From contig JAFIGC010000003.1 of the NCBI GenBank assembly GCA_020831635.1, positions 1-64,000 on the forward strand: DNA of 64,000 nucleotides. Direction: 5' to 3'. The stretch comes from Verrucomicrobiota bacterium (GTDB lineage Bacteria > Verrucomicrobiota > Kiritimatiellia > SS1-B-03-39 > UBA6053). This document shows, in pieces, positions 55,364 through 63,463 of this stretch (its first letter is position 1; each line of letters begins with the position of its first letter). A model generated the notes under the pieces. It saw only the letters and a list, made by a program, of their open reading frames with translations. It did no database searches and was not told where the DNA came from. The position numbers were made by a program, and so were the translations under genes.

Positions 55364-55762
55364 TTACCAGATTTGGCAAAGCACTTCGCCGCCGGTGCGG
55401 GATTTGCGTGCCTCACGGTCAGTCATAATGCCGCGTGACGTCGTCAGCAGCGCGATCCCCAAGCCGCCCAACACGCGCGGAACATTGTCCGAGTTCACGT
55501 ATTGGCGCAGTCCGGGACTGCTCACGCGCTTGAGTCCGGTAATCACGGATTCGCGATCGGGACCGTATTTCAAAGTGATCTTGATGATCTGCTTGGGCGG
55601 ATCGCCCATCAGAGTGACATCGCGGATAAACCCTTCGCGCTGCAAGATGCGGCTGATTTCCCGCTTGAGCTTGGACGAGGGGATTTCCACCGTGTCGTGC
55701 CCGGCGGCTACCGCGTTGCGGATCCGGGTCAAATAGTCGGCAATTGGGTCAGAAATATTCAT
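55364..55762 (-). CDS. rpsH: 30S ribosomal protein S8
   Basis: S8, 132 residues: [36 protein letters not shown], and the end [26 protein letters not shown]-type ([19 protein letters not shown]). It directly follows rplE, so rpsN (S14) is missing from this place. Confidence 0.96.
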   Translation of the reverse strand: MNISDPIADYLTRIRNAVAAGHDTVEIPSSKLKREISRILQREGFIRDVTLMGDPPKQIIKITLKYGPDRESVITGLKRVSSPGLRQYVNSDNVPRVLGGLGIALLTTSRGIMTDREARKSRTGGEVLCQIW

Positions 55763-55802
55763 GCGTAAACCTTCTTTCTGTCAATGACAGGTGAATTCGT
55801 TG

Positions 55803-56339
55803 TCATTTGGCGAACGGCATTCCAAAGAGCTTGATGAGCTCATGCCCCTCTTCCTTGGATTGGGCGGTGGTGACAAAGGAAATGTCCATCCCCTGCACGC
55901 GCTTGACGTTGTCGGGATTGATTTCCGGGAAAATGGTCTGTTCGGACAGACCCAGGGTATAATTCCCCTGTTTGTCAAATCCCTTGGGGGACACCCCGCG
56001 GAAGTCGCGAATGCGCGGCAGGGCCACATGCACCAAACGATGCATGAATTCATACATGCGGGCGCCCCGAAGGGTCACCTTGCACCCGATGGCCATGCCT
56101 TCGCGCAAACGAAAGTTGGACACGGAGGTCTTGGCGATGGTCGGCACCGGCTGTTGGCCGGTGATCCGGGCCAGGTCCGCGGTGACCGCCTTGAGTTCGT
56201 CGCGGTCGCCGGGAACGCCGACGCCCATGTTGATGACGATCTTCTGGAGGCGGGGAACCTGCATCTTGTTCGTGTACCCGCGGGACTTGATCAGTTCCGG
56301 GACGATTTGTTCTTCATAAAGCTTTTTAAAGGCAACCAT
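55803..56339 (-). CDS. rplE: 50S ribosomal protein L5
   Basis: L5, 178 residues: [47 protein letters not shown] and [14 protein letters not shown]. These are all standard. It overlaps the rplX stop by one base (TAATG). Confidence 0.96.
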   Translation of the reverse strand: MVAFKKLYEEQIVPELIKSRGYTNKMQVPRLQKIVINMGVGVPGDRDELKAVTADLARITGQQPVPTIAKTSVSNFRLREGMAIGCKVTLRGARMYEFMHRLVHVALPRIRDFRGVSPKGFDKQGNYTLGLSEQTIFPEINPDNVKRVQGMDISFVTTAQSKEEGHELIKLFGMPFAK

Positions 56340-56590
56340 TATTCAGCCTCCTTGCGCGCTTCGATCACTTTGACGTTGGACGCGTGCAACGCGGCTTCCC
56401 GTTCGGAAATGCCGCCCTCGGGATTGTCTTCGGTCGGACGCATGGCTTTTTTCACCAAGTTCACGCCTTCCACGAGCACGCGTTGTTTGTTTGGATACAC
56501 CTGCAGAACCTTGCCCTTCTTTCCGCGGTCTTTCCCCGCGAGAACGAGAACTTGGTCCCCGGTACGTACATGCATTTTTGGACGGGACAT
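56339..56590 (-). CDS. rplX: 50S ribosomal protein L24
   Basis: L24 of 83 residues with the KOW motif: [20 protein letters not shown], then [13 protein letters not shown]. It overlaps rplN by one base and rplE by one base. Confidence 0.94.
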   Translation of the reverse strand: MSRPKMHVRTGDQVLVLAGKDRGKKGKVLQVYPNKQRVLVEGVNLVKKAMRPTEDNPEGGISEREAALHASNVKVIEARKEAE

Positions 56591-56955
56591 TAGAGCACCT
56601 CCGGGGCGAGAGAAACCACTTTCATGTGGTTGTTTTCACGAAGTTCACGCGCAACCGGCCCGAAAATACGGGTGCCGCGCGGGTTGTCGTTGGCGTCGAG
56701 CATGACCACCGCGTTGGTGTCAAACCGCAAGACCGTGCCGTCGGACCGACGAATCGGATGACGGGTGCGCACGATCAAGGCGCGATGGACTTCGCTCTTT
56801 TTCACCGCGCCGTTGGGAATCGCTTCCTTCACGGCCACTTTGATGATATCCCCGACGTGGGCGTAGCGCTTGCGCTGCCCGAGCACCCGGATGCATTTCA
56901 CCAGCCGGGCGCCGGAATTGTCGGCGACTTGTAAATTACTTTCCTGACAGATCAT
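56590..56955 (-). CDS. rplN: 50S ribosomal protein L14
   Basis: L14 of 121 residues: [44 protein letters not shown] and the terminus [16 protein letters not shown]. This is a close match to the family. Confidence 0.96.
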   Translation of the reverse strand: MICQESNLQVADNSGARLVKCIRVLGQRKRYAHVGDIIKVAVKEAIPNGAVKKSEVHRALIVRTRHPIRRSDGTVLRFDTNAVVMLDANDNPRGTRIFGPVARELRENNHMKVVSLAPEVL

Positions 56956-56970
56956 GGTTGATGAATTCCG

Positions 56971-57312
56971 TTAGACAGAGGTGGAGGGTTGGGCTACGGC
57001 TTCAGACTCGGCGACCGCTTCGGCTTCGGCTTCCGCTTCAGCTTCTTCGGAGCGCTGGATGATGTCCAGCAACCGCCAGCTTTTCAGCTTGCTGATCGGG
57101 CGGGTTTCCTGAATGCGAACGGTGTCGCCTTCCCGGGCGTTGTTGGTTTCGTCATGCACATAATACTTTTTGGAAAGGCGAATGACCTTCCCGTACATTT
57201 CATGGGCCATGCGGCGTTCCACGGCCACCACGATGGTTTTATTCATCTTGGTGCTGACGACTTTGCCGGTGCGGGTTTTCCGCACGTGTTTGCTGGTGTC
57301 GGTTTCGGACAT
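56971..57312 (-). CDS. rpsQ: 30S ribosomal protein S17 with acidic C-terminal tail
   Basis: S17 core at residues 8-85 ([39 protein letters not shown]). The last 28 residues are an extra Ala/Glu tail ([18 protein letters not shown]). Standard S17 is about 85 residues; this is 113. The tail looks disordered, like the S11 extension. Confidence 0.94.
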   Translation of the reverse strand: MSETDTSKHVRKTRTGKVVSTKMNKTIVVAVERRMAHEMYGKVIRLSKKYYVHDETNNAREGDTVRIQETRPISKLKSWRLLDIIQRSEEAEAEAEAEAVAESEAVAQPSTSV

Positions 57313-57518
57313 TATGCGTCTCCTGCATTCCGCGAGCGTTCGCTGAGAATCGTCTTCATGCGGGCGATGTCGCGACGCACTTGGGTGATTTGGGCCTTGT
57401 TTTCCAACTGCCCCAGCTTCTGCTGCAATTTAAGTTTGAAATAGTTTTCCCCGGCATCGGCCAGCGCCGCGTTCAGTTCTTCGGGGGTCATCTCACGATA
57501 TTCGGCTGCGTTACTCAT
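57312..57518 (-). CDS. rpmC: 50S ribosomal protein L29
   Basis: L29 of 68 residues: [47 protein letters not shown] is the standard helical hairpin. The ATG at 57518 (MSNAAEYR) is used, because the upstream in-frame extension has no conservation. It overlaps rpsQ by one base. Confidence 0.94.
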   Translation of the reverse strand: MSNAAEYREMTPEELNAALADAGENYFKLKLQQKLGQLENKAQITQVRRDIARMKTILSERSRNAGDA

Positions 57519-57528
57519 GTGGGCGTCC

Positions 57529-57948
57529 TTAGGCGTGAGGGTTACGGGTGATAAAACGACTGCGCACGGGCAGTTTGGCGGCGGCCAGACGGAAGGCCTC
57601 GCGGGCCTGGGTCTCGGGCACACCCGCCAATTCGAAAAGCATGCGGCCGGGTTTGACCTTGGCCACCCAACGGTCCACGTTCCCCTTCCCTTTCCCCATC
57701 CGCACTTCCAGCGGCTTTTTGGTGTAGGGATAATCCGGGAAAATGCGGATCCAGAGTTTGCCGCGGCGTTTCAAACTGCGGTTCACCGCAATACGACAGG
57801 CTTCGATCTGGGTGTTGGTGATGTAGGTGCGTCCCAGGGACTGCAACCCGAATTCGCCAAACGACAGCGTGTTGCCGCTGGTCGCGAGACCTTTGCTGAC
57901 ACCGCGCTGCTGTTTGCGGTACTTGACACGTTTAGGCATAAGTGGCAT
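57529..57948 (-). CDS. rplP: 50S ribosomal protein L16
   Basis: L16, 139 residues: [57 protein letters not shown] and [16 protein letters not shown]-like wording. A GGAGG is 9 bases upstream of the ATG at 57948, which overlaps the rpsC end by 17 bases; an internal ATG at 57939 (MPKRVKY) is an alternative start. Confidence 0.95.
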   Translation of the reverse strand: MPLMPKRVKYRKQQRGVSKGLATSGNTLSFGEFGLQSLGRTYITNTQIEACRIAVNRSLKRRGKLWIRIFPDYPYTKKPLEVRMGKGKGNVDRWVAKVKPGRMLFELAGVPETQAREAFRLAAAKLPVRSRFITRNPHA

Positions 57949-58588
57949 GACGTTTGTCCTCCGCTTTTTCTTCTTTGGTGCAGACCCAAACCTTGATGCC
58001 GAGCAAGCCGGCGGTGGTCCGGGCTTCCGTGAACCCGTAGTCCACCTTGGCGCGCAAGGTGTGCAGGGGCACGCTGCCTTTCAGGTATTTTTCACGACGG
58101 GAAAGTTCCGCTCCGCCCAGACGACCGCTGCACTCGATGCGGATGCCTTCCGCGCCGAGTTCCATGGCCATCTGAATCGCGCGCTTCATGGCGCGGCGGA
58201 ACGAGATGCGACGCTCCAACTGCTGCGCGATGTTCTCGGCAATCAACTGGGCGTTCAAATCGGGGTTCTTGACTTCCTTGATCTCGATGTAGATGTCTTT
58301 GCCGGTGAGGGCATTGAGATCTTCACGCAGCTTTTCGATGTCCTGGCCCTTGCGACCAATCACCACGCCCGGACGGGCCGTGAAAATGGTCACCCGCGCT
58401 CGGTTGGCGTAGCGCTCGATGAGGACCTGGGGAACGGCGGCGTCACGCAGACGGGTTTTCACCATCTCGCGGATCTTGAGGTCTTCGCCGACGAGATCGC
58501 CGAAGTCCTTTTTGCTGGCATACCAACGGGAGCGCCAATCTTTATTGACGCTGATCCGAAGGGAAATTGGATTTACTTTTTGTCCCAA
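57932..58588 (-). CDS. rpsC: 30S ribosomal protein S3
   Basis: S3, 218 residues: [50 protein letters not shown] (KH domain) and [30 protein letters not shown]. The gene lies between rplV and rplP. Confidence 0.96.
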   Translation of the reverse strand: MGQKVNPISLRISVNKDWRSRWYASKKDFGDLVGEDLKIREMVKTRLRDAAVPQVLIERYANRARVTIFTARPGVVIGRKGQDIEKLREDLNALTGKDIYIEIKEVKNPDLNAQLIAENIAQQLERRISFRRAMKRAIQMAMELGAEGIRIECSGRLGGAELSRREKYLKGSVPLHTLRAKVDYGFTEARTTAGLLGIKVWVCTKEEKAEDKRHATYA

Positions 58589-58618
58589 AACCGTACTCCT
58601 TGAAAGTTTCTTTGGTGA

Positions 58619-58957
58619 TTAAGCGCGTTCGTCGCTGAGGACGACGCGGATATGACTGGTGCGTTTGGCGATGGGCTTGAACATGCCCCGCGCCCCGTAG
58701 AATCCGCGGCGCAAGGTCGGCCCCTGCTCTGCCACGGCACGTTTGACGTATAGTTCCTCGACATCGGCGCCGTTGTTGTGCTCGGCGTTCGCGATCGCGG
58801 ATTTCAACGCCTTGCCAAACAACGCGGCCGCCTTGCGGTCACTGAACGTGGTGATGTTCAATGCCTCGTTGACGGGCATGCCTTGGATGGCATTGGCAAT
58901 GTCCCCGGCTTTGCGGGAAGAAATGCGCTCGAATTTTAAAACGGATGTGGTTTCCAT
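58619..58957 (-). CDS. rplV: 50S ribosomal protein L22
   Basis: L22, 112 residues: ISSRKAGDIANAIQGMPVNEAL, AIANAEHNNGADVEELYVKRAV and GFYGARGMFKPIAKRTSHIRVVL. The ATG at 58957 is used. It is the first gene of the cluster here: rpsS, rplB, rplW, rplD, rplC and rpsJ, which normally come before it, are absent upstream. Confidence 0.95.
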   Translation of the reverse strand: METTSVLKFERISSRKAGDIANAIQGMPVNEALNITTFSDRKAAALFGKALKSAIANAEHNNGADVEELYVKRAVAEQGPTLRRGFYGARGMFKPIAKRTSHIRVVLSDERA

Positions 58958-59252
58958 ATGAAGCCTTTCGGTCACAGAATCCCGGCACAAAATCGCCCGG
59001 GTGGCGGTTTCAAACCGGTCTACAAAGGGTTGACGCGTCGTCCGCTGTTACGAATGCCCGGTCCCGTTTCCGGCGCAAGACATTCTGCGATCAACGACGC
59101 AAGACGTTGCATGCAAAGACTCTCCAGCGGTGCGTCCGCTCCTGCCAAATGAAAAACCCGGCAGGTGAGAGAGGCGGACTATAGCCAAGTTTTTTCCCAT
59201 GGCGAGAATGAAATGAAAAAAAATTCCAAAAGACATCTCGCACCGCTCCCAA
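58958..59252. other. Leader region upstream of rplV: no gene seen
   Basis: A search of both strands by eye shows no rpsS (S19) or other ribosomal reading frame. Only short open frames with no family wording are present. The region presumably contains the leader of the rplV operon and its promoter. Confidence 0.45.
59178..59206 (-). promoter_or_regulatory. Possible promoter of the rplV operon
   Basis: TATAGT on the minus strand (59183-59178) is a good -10 candidate within the context GGCTATAGTCC. No good -35 is seen: the hexamer 17 bases upstream is CTCGCC. The start is about 220 bases from rplV. Confidence 0.3.
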
Positions 59253-59290
59253 CATGAAAAATCCCCGTATTCACTGTTGCGAAAACGGGG
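59253..59290 (-). terminator. Terminator downstream of the truncated tRNA
   Basis: On the minus strand CCCCGT (59290-59285) pairs with ACGGGG (59268-59263) across a 16-nt loop, followed by ATTTTT. It begins 5 bases after the CCA end of the tRNA fragment, so it is the likely tRNA terminator. Confidence 0.6.
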
Positions 59291-59295
59291 AAAAA

Positions 59296-59326
59296 TGGTG
59301 GCGATGGAGGGATTTGAACCCTCCGC
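59296..59326 (-). other. 3'-terminal tRNA fragment: attachment site of the integrated element
   Basis: On the minus strand this is a TpsiC arm GAGGG-TTCAAAT-CCCTC followed by acceptor 3' strand CATCGCC, A73 and CCA. No 5' half (GGCGATG) or D and anticodon arms are found in the next 100 bases. The 3' portion of a tRNA next to an integrase gene is the usual mark of a site-specific integration junction. By this geometry the intact tRNA should lie at the far end of the element, beyond the window. The amino acid cannot be named. Confidence 0.75.
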
Positions 59327-59406
59327 AAATCATTATTTTCCTAAGTAAAAAAGATATTTGAAAATAAGTATTGACGAAAGTTGACGTTTTGCGGCATACT
59401 GTGGCC

Positions 59407-60633
59407 ATGAAACGACAAGACAAGACAAAGGGGAACGTAATCGAATACAAGGGCGGAAAAATCCGCATTCGCCCCAATGGAAGCTTTGCCGCCGATCTTC
59501 ATGTGGGGGGAGGAAAGCGGCGGCGCAAACAGTGTGACAACCTGGACGCGGCCAAGGCGTTCATCGACAAGGAACAGGCCGCGCGTGATAACCATGGGCT
59601 ACTGGCCGTGGCATTGACCCCCAGGCAACTGCAAGAATGTGCGGACGCGATTCACCTATTGCAAGACGGCGGGCTTGACGTTTCGCTTGTGACGGTTGCA
59701 AGTGAGTACCTCAGACGGAATCGACCGAATCAGATAAACTTGACCGTGGGGGAAGCATTCGAGCGGTACATGGACCATGTGAAACGCCGGGGCGGGAAGA
59801 AGAACCGCCCGGCCCGTCAACACACGCTTGACTCGAAACGGAAACGCCTTGGATCTTTTATCGAACTCTACGGGGAAACCAATTTGCGAGACATCACCGA
59901 ATCCGACGTACAGAACTGGATGGAATCGCTTGGGGAGGTACAGGAGCGGACAAGGTTCAATCGGAAATCCGAACTGCAATCCTTTCTGAATGGCTGTCAG
60001 AAGTTTTTGGACATCGATTATGTGAATGATGTTTGCCGCGTGGAACAGCCCGGAGAGAACGAACAGCCCGCCGCAATCATCACGCCGCAACATGCCGCCG
60101 GTATGATGAAGTGGCTGGAGGAAAATAAGGAGCCCAAATTCATTGCGGCCATGGCGTTAATGTTCTTCGGGGGAATCCGCCCCATGGAGATCCTCAGACA
60201 CGACAACCCTTTGACGTGGGAGACCATCGACTTTGAGAAGGGGGAAATCTATGTTCCCGCCCCGACATCCAAAACCCGCACACACCGCACCATTGAGATA
60301 CAGAACAATCTCAAAGCGTGGTTGAAACGCTACCGAGGGGAAGGCCGCATAGGTCCGGTGGAAAGCTCTTTCCGCGCCGCCCGAACAAGTGCCTATCGCT
60401 CAGCCGGGCTGGATTCATGGCCCATGGACGCGGCCCGACATTCCTTTGCGACCTATGCGGGAATCATCTACGGATCACACAAGGCCGCTTCATGGATGGG
60501 GCACGGCGGAACCCTTTATGTGTTTGACCAGCATTACAAGGGGCTGGGTACTCGCAAGGACGCTGAGGCATTTTTCAAGATCACGCCCGCCCGCGCCGCC
60601 GGAAATCTTATCCGCATGGAGGCCACCGCGTGA
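59407..60633 (+). CDS. int: Tyrosine recombinase/phage integrase
   Basis: A 408-residue tyrosine recombinase. Catalytic residues visible are R258 (GGIRPMEIL), R344-H345 (DAARHSFATY), H366 (MGHGG) and probable Y377 (DQHYKG). The residue normally His before the second Arg (HxxR) is Asp here (D341), a known variant in some phage integrases. An N-terminal core-binding domain and an arm-type domain (KIRIRPNGSFAADLHVGG) precede it. The start is ATG 59407. It begins about 80 bases from the tRNA fragment and integrates the element. Confidence 0.9.
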   Translation: MKRQDKTKGNVIEYKGGKIRIRPNGSFAADLHVGGGKRRRKQCDNLDAAKAFIDKEQAARDNHGLLAVALTPRQLQECADAIHLLQDGGLDVSLVTVASEYLRRNRPNQINLTVGEAFERYMDHVKRRGGKKNRPARQHTLDSKRKRLGSFIELYGETNLRDITESDVQNWMESLGEVQERTRFNRKSELQSFLNGCQKFLDIDYVNDVCRVEQPGENEQPAAIITPQHAAGMMKWLEENKEPKFIAAMALMFFGGIRPMEILRHDNPLTWETIDFEKGEIYVPAPTSKTRTHRTIEIQNNLKAWLKRYRGEGRIGPVESSFRAARTSAYRSAGLDSWPMDAARHSFATYAGIIYGSHKAASWMGHGGTLYVFDQHYKGLGTRKDAEAFFKITPARAAGNLIRMEATA

Positions 60634-61190
60634 CCAACAAACAAAAAAGAGCGCTTGCCGAAAAAACCTTGCAGGATAACGATGATTTATCGGATCGGTT
60701 TCTTGCCAATTTAACCGGCCTCAGTGCAGGCTTGTTTAAAAGTGTGAGGGCGGCGAAAGCTTCATCGGATGGATACCACTCTACGTATCGAAAAGGGATG
60801 GACGGAAAAACCTACTCCGTCCCAGTTCCCCCGGCGGATCCGAATGTTCAAACAGATGCTTGCGGAATACCTATCCCGGAGCACGCCATGACGATTTTCA
60901 AGCGGCGGGGTGAGATTGCTGACATGCTGGCGAAGATTGAGGCAATCAGAAACAAGATCGAAATCGCGGACTCGCTGAACGATCCGCTATTCAAACAATG
61001 CAGGACGGAGGGCCTACTTTTGGACATTTCCAAAGTTTACAGGCATATCAGAATCGCCTTACCCGAGCATGTTTGCCCTTGGTGCGGTGGAAAAGGGTGT
61101 TCCGACTGCCGGACCACGGGCATGGTAAGCCCGTATGTGTGGGGGATGGCCCCTGAGCAACTGAAAAAGGATCTTCTGAAAAGGGCGTGA
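60630..61190 (+). CDS. Element-encoded protein with CxxC-zinc motif (186 aa)
   Basis: It starts with GTG, overlapping the integrase stop (GTGA). The N-terminal half is charged and the C-terminal part has CPWCGGKGCSDC, a DnaJ-like CxxCxGxGCxxC zinc motif. Earlier text (KIEAIRNKIEIADSLND) is helical. Not identified; similar mixed proteins occur on phages and integrated plasmids. Confidence 0.55.
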   Translation: MTNKQKRALAEKTLQDNDDLSDRFLANLTGLSAGLFKSVRAAKASSDGYHSTYRKGMDGKTYSVPVPPADPNVQTDACGIPIPEHAMTIFKRRGEIADMLAKIEAIRNKIEIADSLNDPLFKQCRTEGLLLDISKVYRHIRIALPEHVCPWCGGKGCSDCRTTGMVSPYVWGMAPEQLKKDLLKRA

Positions 61191-61435
61191 CGTAGGGATA
61201 ATAGCGGGATCATGGGTATGGGGCGAGTATGATGGGTCATGTTGGGAAGCGCGTAGAAACGGCGCGAAATTTGTGCACCTGAATGACATGCTGACAAAAA
61301 TTGTATCTTTTTTCAGCCAATAAACACGGGGGTTTAGGTGACCGGATGCATAAATATACGCCATAACATTTGATCTTGTGGCCATCTCCGAAGGGCGCGG
61401 ACAGTCCAAGCCCAAAAAAGAATGGAGAAACCGAA

Positions 61436-61657
61436 ATGATTCAAGCAAAAAATTCTTCAGCCCCAGTTGGCTGGCTTCGTGGTCTGGGTGAAATATCCGC
61501 TTATGGCGGAATCAGCAAGCGCACAGTTCAAAGATGGATCGTGTCCGGGAAACTGAAGGTCAAGTACCTCTCGCAAAAGAAAATCGTTTGCCGCCCCCAG
61601 GAAGTGGACAAGTGCATCGAGGCCGTTTCCCAGGACTTCGAAGTCCGCAACGCATGA
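61436..61657 (+). CDS. Excisionase/MerR-type helix-turn-helix protein (73 aa)
   Basis: A short protein with a winged HTH, GLGEISAYGGISKRTVQRWIVSGKL, as in Xis or MerR-type excisionases. The ATG at 61436 has GGAG 8 bases upstream. It could direct the integrase or switch element genes. There are about 240 gene-free bases before it. Confidence 0.65.
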   Translation: MIQAKNSSAPVGWLRGLGEISAYGGISKRTVQRWIVSGKLKVKYLSQKKIVCRPQEVDKCIEAVSQDFEVRNA

Positions 61658-61666
61658 GCACAAAAA

Positions 61667-61703
61667 CGCCCCCGGTTCGATGAAGCAAACGAAACCGGGG
61701 GCG
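61667..61703. terminator. Strong GC-rich hairpin between the HTH gene and the 59-residue gene
   Basis: The arms CGCCCCCGGTT and AACCGGGGGCG form a perfect 11-bp stem with a 15-nt loop. No T run follows on either side, so it is not a standard terminator. The 3' arm ends right at the GGAAGG ribosome site of the next gene, so it may control its translation or RNA stability. Confidence 0.4.
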
Positions 61704-61716
61704 GAAGGAAAACAAG

Positions 61717-61896
61717 ATGATTGATACCCCCAACGTATACAAAGTCAAGCGGAACCGATTCCGTTTAGAGAATTCCCCCCGCGTGATGGACGGTGCCGAA
61801 GCTTCCGCCCGGTTGCAATTCGATCACAGCATGACGGCCAAACGGGCCCGCCAAATCCTACGCAACGCCCCGGATTGGGTGGAGGCGAAGCCATGA
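61717..61896 (+). CDS. Small basic protein of the element (59 aa)
   Basis: A 59-residue frame just below the usual length limit: MIDTPNVYKVKRNRFRLENS, then ARLQFDHSMTAKRARQILRN. GGAAGG precedes it, and its stop overlaps the next start as ATGA. That coupling plus the ribosome site supports it. No family is recognised; basic and probably helical at the C-terminus. Confidence 0.5.
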   Translation: MIDTPNVYKVKRNRFRLENSPRVMDGAEASARLQFDHSMTAKRARQILRNAPDWVEAKP

Positions 61897-63176
61897 CGGA
61901 AGCTGTCCAATTGACCGGAGCTCAAGTCATATTGAACGACGCAGAGGCACGCTACGCGGTGAGGGCGGCTCGGAAATCCCACGGATTACCCCCCGACCCG
62001 TCTACCGTCGAGAGCGTGAAGGATGAATTCACCGAGGATGAAATCAGGAAGATGCAACACGCAATGGACGGTTGCACGCGGGAAAACGCTATCGAACGTC
62101 TGCGAGAGAAACAGGCGAAAAAACCAAAGCTTCACTTTTGCCACGCGCTGGACCTCATAGCGGACCGCACCCCGGTTGATTGGCTTGTGAAGAATTACCT
62201 CCCCCGCCGGGGGCTGGCATATATCTATGGCCCGTCTGGAGGCGGCAAGACCTTCGCCGCCGTGGATATGTCCGCCGCAATCGCCAAGGGTTGCAACTGG
62301 AGGGATTGCCGCGTCAAACAAAGCCCTGTTGCGATCCTTGCGGGTGAGGGCAACGCGGGATTGAAGCAACGCCTTGCGGCATGGGTGCAAACCTTCGGAC
62401 CCGTCGAACAATTCCCGATCTTCGTTTCCAATACCGGGGGCATGATTGACACCTTCGAGGGGCTGGGAGAAGTTGAAGCCGCCCTTGACCAAATCACCCG
62501 GCCCGGACTTGTCATAGTGGACACTCAATCCCGATGGCAGAGCGGGGATGAATCTTCCACGAGGGACGCGGCGGCATTTGTCCGCAATCTGGACGCAATC
62601 CGGGACAAGTACAACTGTCTTGTCGTTGTCGTTCACCACACCACCAAGGCGGACTTTTCCACGCTTCGGGGGAGCGGTGCATATTTGGGAGCGGCTGACG
62701 CGGTTTTCCTTGCCACCCCCAGCGAAATCGGAGGCGTGAAGCGGATCACTCTATCTTGTCAGAAGATGAAAGAGGCCGTCGAACCGCCGCCCCTGCAATG
62801 GGAATTCGATAGCGTCATTCTGGAGGGCTGGCAGACTGAGGACGGGGAAGAGGTAACGTCCGCAATCCTTCGACCCTGCGACCTCACAAAGGACACCCAA
62901 GGCCGCCCGGCAAAAGACATCCCCCCGGAAATCGCCGTCGAGGTTGTCAGGGAGTACCCAGGAGCATCACAGAATGAGCTTGCGGACCTTTTGGCGGAGC
63001 GGGCAACCGACTTTCTAAAGCGCAAGGTTGGCAAAGACACCGCCCGCCGTTTGCTTGTGAAGCTGGCCACCATCGAACCCGCCCGGCTGATTCGCATTGA
63101 GGACGGGAAACGCATCACTTACCGCCTCACTGCGCTGGAAGCATCGCAAAAAGCCAAGCCGGGGGAGTTGATATGA
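61893..63176 (+). CDS. RepA-like AAA ATPase/helicase (AAA_25)
   Basis: A 427-residue AAA_25/RepA-type ATPase: Walker A GPSGGGKT (residues 113-120), Walker B LVIVDTQSR and the helicase phrase VVVHHTTKADFSTLRGSGAYLG. The fold resembles hexameric RepA helicases of RSF1010-type plasmids and phage helicases. The C-terminal third looks like a winged helix. It lies between the 59-residue gene (ATGA overlap) and the repeat ORF (ATGA overlap), so translation is coupled. Confidence 0.82.
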   Translation: MTEAVQLTGAQVILNDAEARYAVRAARKSHGLPPDPSTVESVKDEFTEDEIRKMQHAMDGCTRENAIERLREKQAKKPKLHFCHALDLIADRTPVDWLVKNYLPRRGLAYIYGPSGGGKTFAAVDMSAAIAKGCNWRDCRVKQSPVAILAGEGNAGLKQRLAAWVQTFGPVEQFPIFVSNTGGMIDTFEGLGEVEAALDQITRPGLVIVDTQSRWQSGDESSTRDAAAFVRNLDAIRDKYNCLVVVVHHTTKADFSTLRGSGAYLGAADAVFLATPSEIGGVKRITLSCQKMKEAVEPPPLQWEFDSVILEGWQTEDGEEVTSAILRPCDLTKDTQGRPAKDIPPEIAVEVVREYPGASQNELADLLAERATDFLKRKVGKDTARRLLVKLATIEPARLIRIEDGKRITYRLTALEASQKAKPGELI

Positions 63177-63463
63177 ATTTAACCTTTTCAAGTGAATTAG
63201 CTTTGCAAAACCCTTTTGCAAAATACCCCCATCTGCAAAGGACTTTTGCAAAGGTCAAAAGCTTTGCAAAACCCTTTTGCAAAGGTGAGTGTGAAAACAG
63301 CGACAAAAGACAATATTTGCAAGGGTTTGCGCTTTGGCAAAACCCTTTTGCAAAACCTTTTGCTAAACTCTCGAAACCCTTATTTTTTGCACTTTGGCAA
63401 AACTCCCCCCCTGTCTATAAGACAGGGGTTTTGCAAAGGTGCAAAAGGGCGGGGGCTGTATGA
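63173..63463 (+). CDS. Repeat-encoded ORF spanning the TTTGCAAA array (96 aa)
   Basis: The frame is open for 96 codons and encodes repeats such as NPFAK, TFAK and LWQN, because the DNA underneath is a TTTGCAAA-type repeat. Its ATG overlaps the helicase stop (ATGA), and its TGA overlaps the next ATG (ATGA). Those couplings suggest translation, but the frame could be open simply because the repeat lacks stops. Function unknown. Confidence 0.45.
   Translation: MNLTFSSELALQNPFAKYPHLQRTFAKVKSFAKPFCKGECENSDKRQYLQGFALWQNPFAKPFAKLSKPLFFALWQNSPPVYKTGVLQRCKRAGAV
63201..63440. repeat. Iteron-like TTTGCAAA array with hairpin
   Basis: Exact TTTGCAAA occurs at 63202, 63215, 63245, 63263, 63276, 63347 and 63430, with at least five one-mismatch copies between. 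Several are paired as CTTTGCAAAACCCTTTTGC. A 9-bp hairpin CCCCTGTCT-ATA-AGACAGGGG lies at 63408-63428. Repeats of this density right after a RepA-like helicase gene resemble replication iterons, but no DnaA box or AT-rich melting region was confirmed. Confidence 0.65.

Noticed and set aside
58958-59252. A hidden rpsS (S19) upstream of rplV
   Set aside because: No frame on the minus strand shows S19 wording, and the plus-strand frames are shadows.
59300-59400. A complete tRNA gene
   Set aside because: Only the TpsiC arm, acceptor 3' strand and CCA can be read; no D or anticodon arms or 5' acceptor strand are present.
63201-63440. CRISPR array
   Set aside because: The repeats are too short and irregular, and there are no spacers of constant length and no cas genes.
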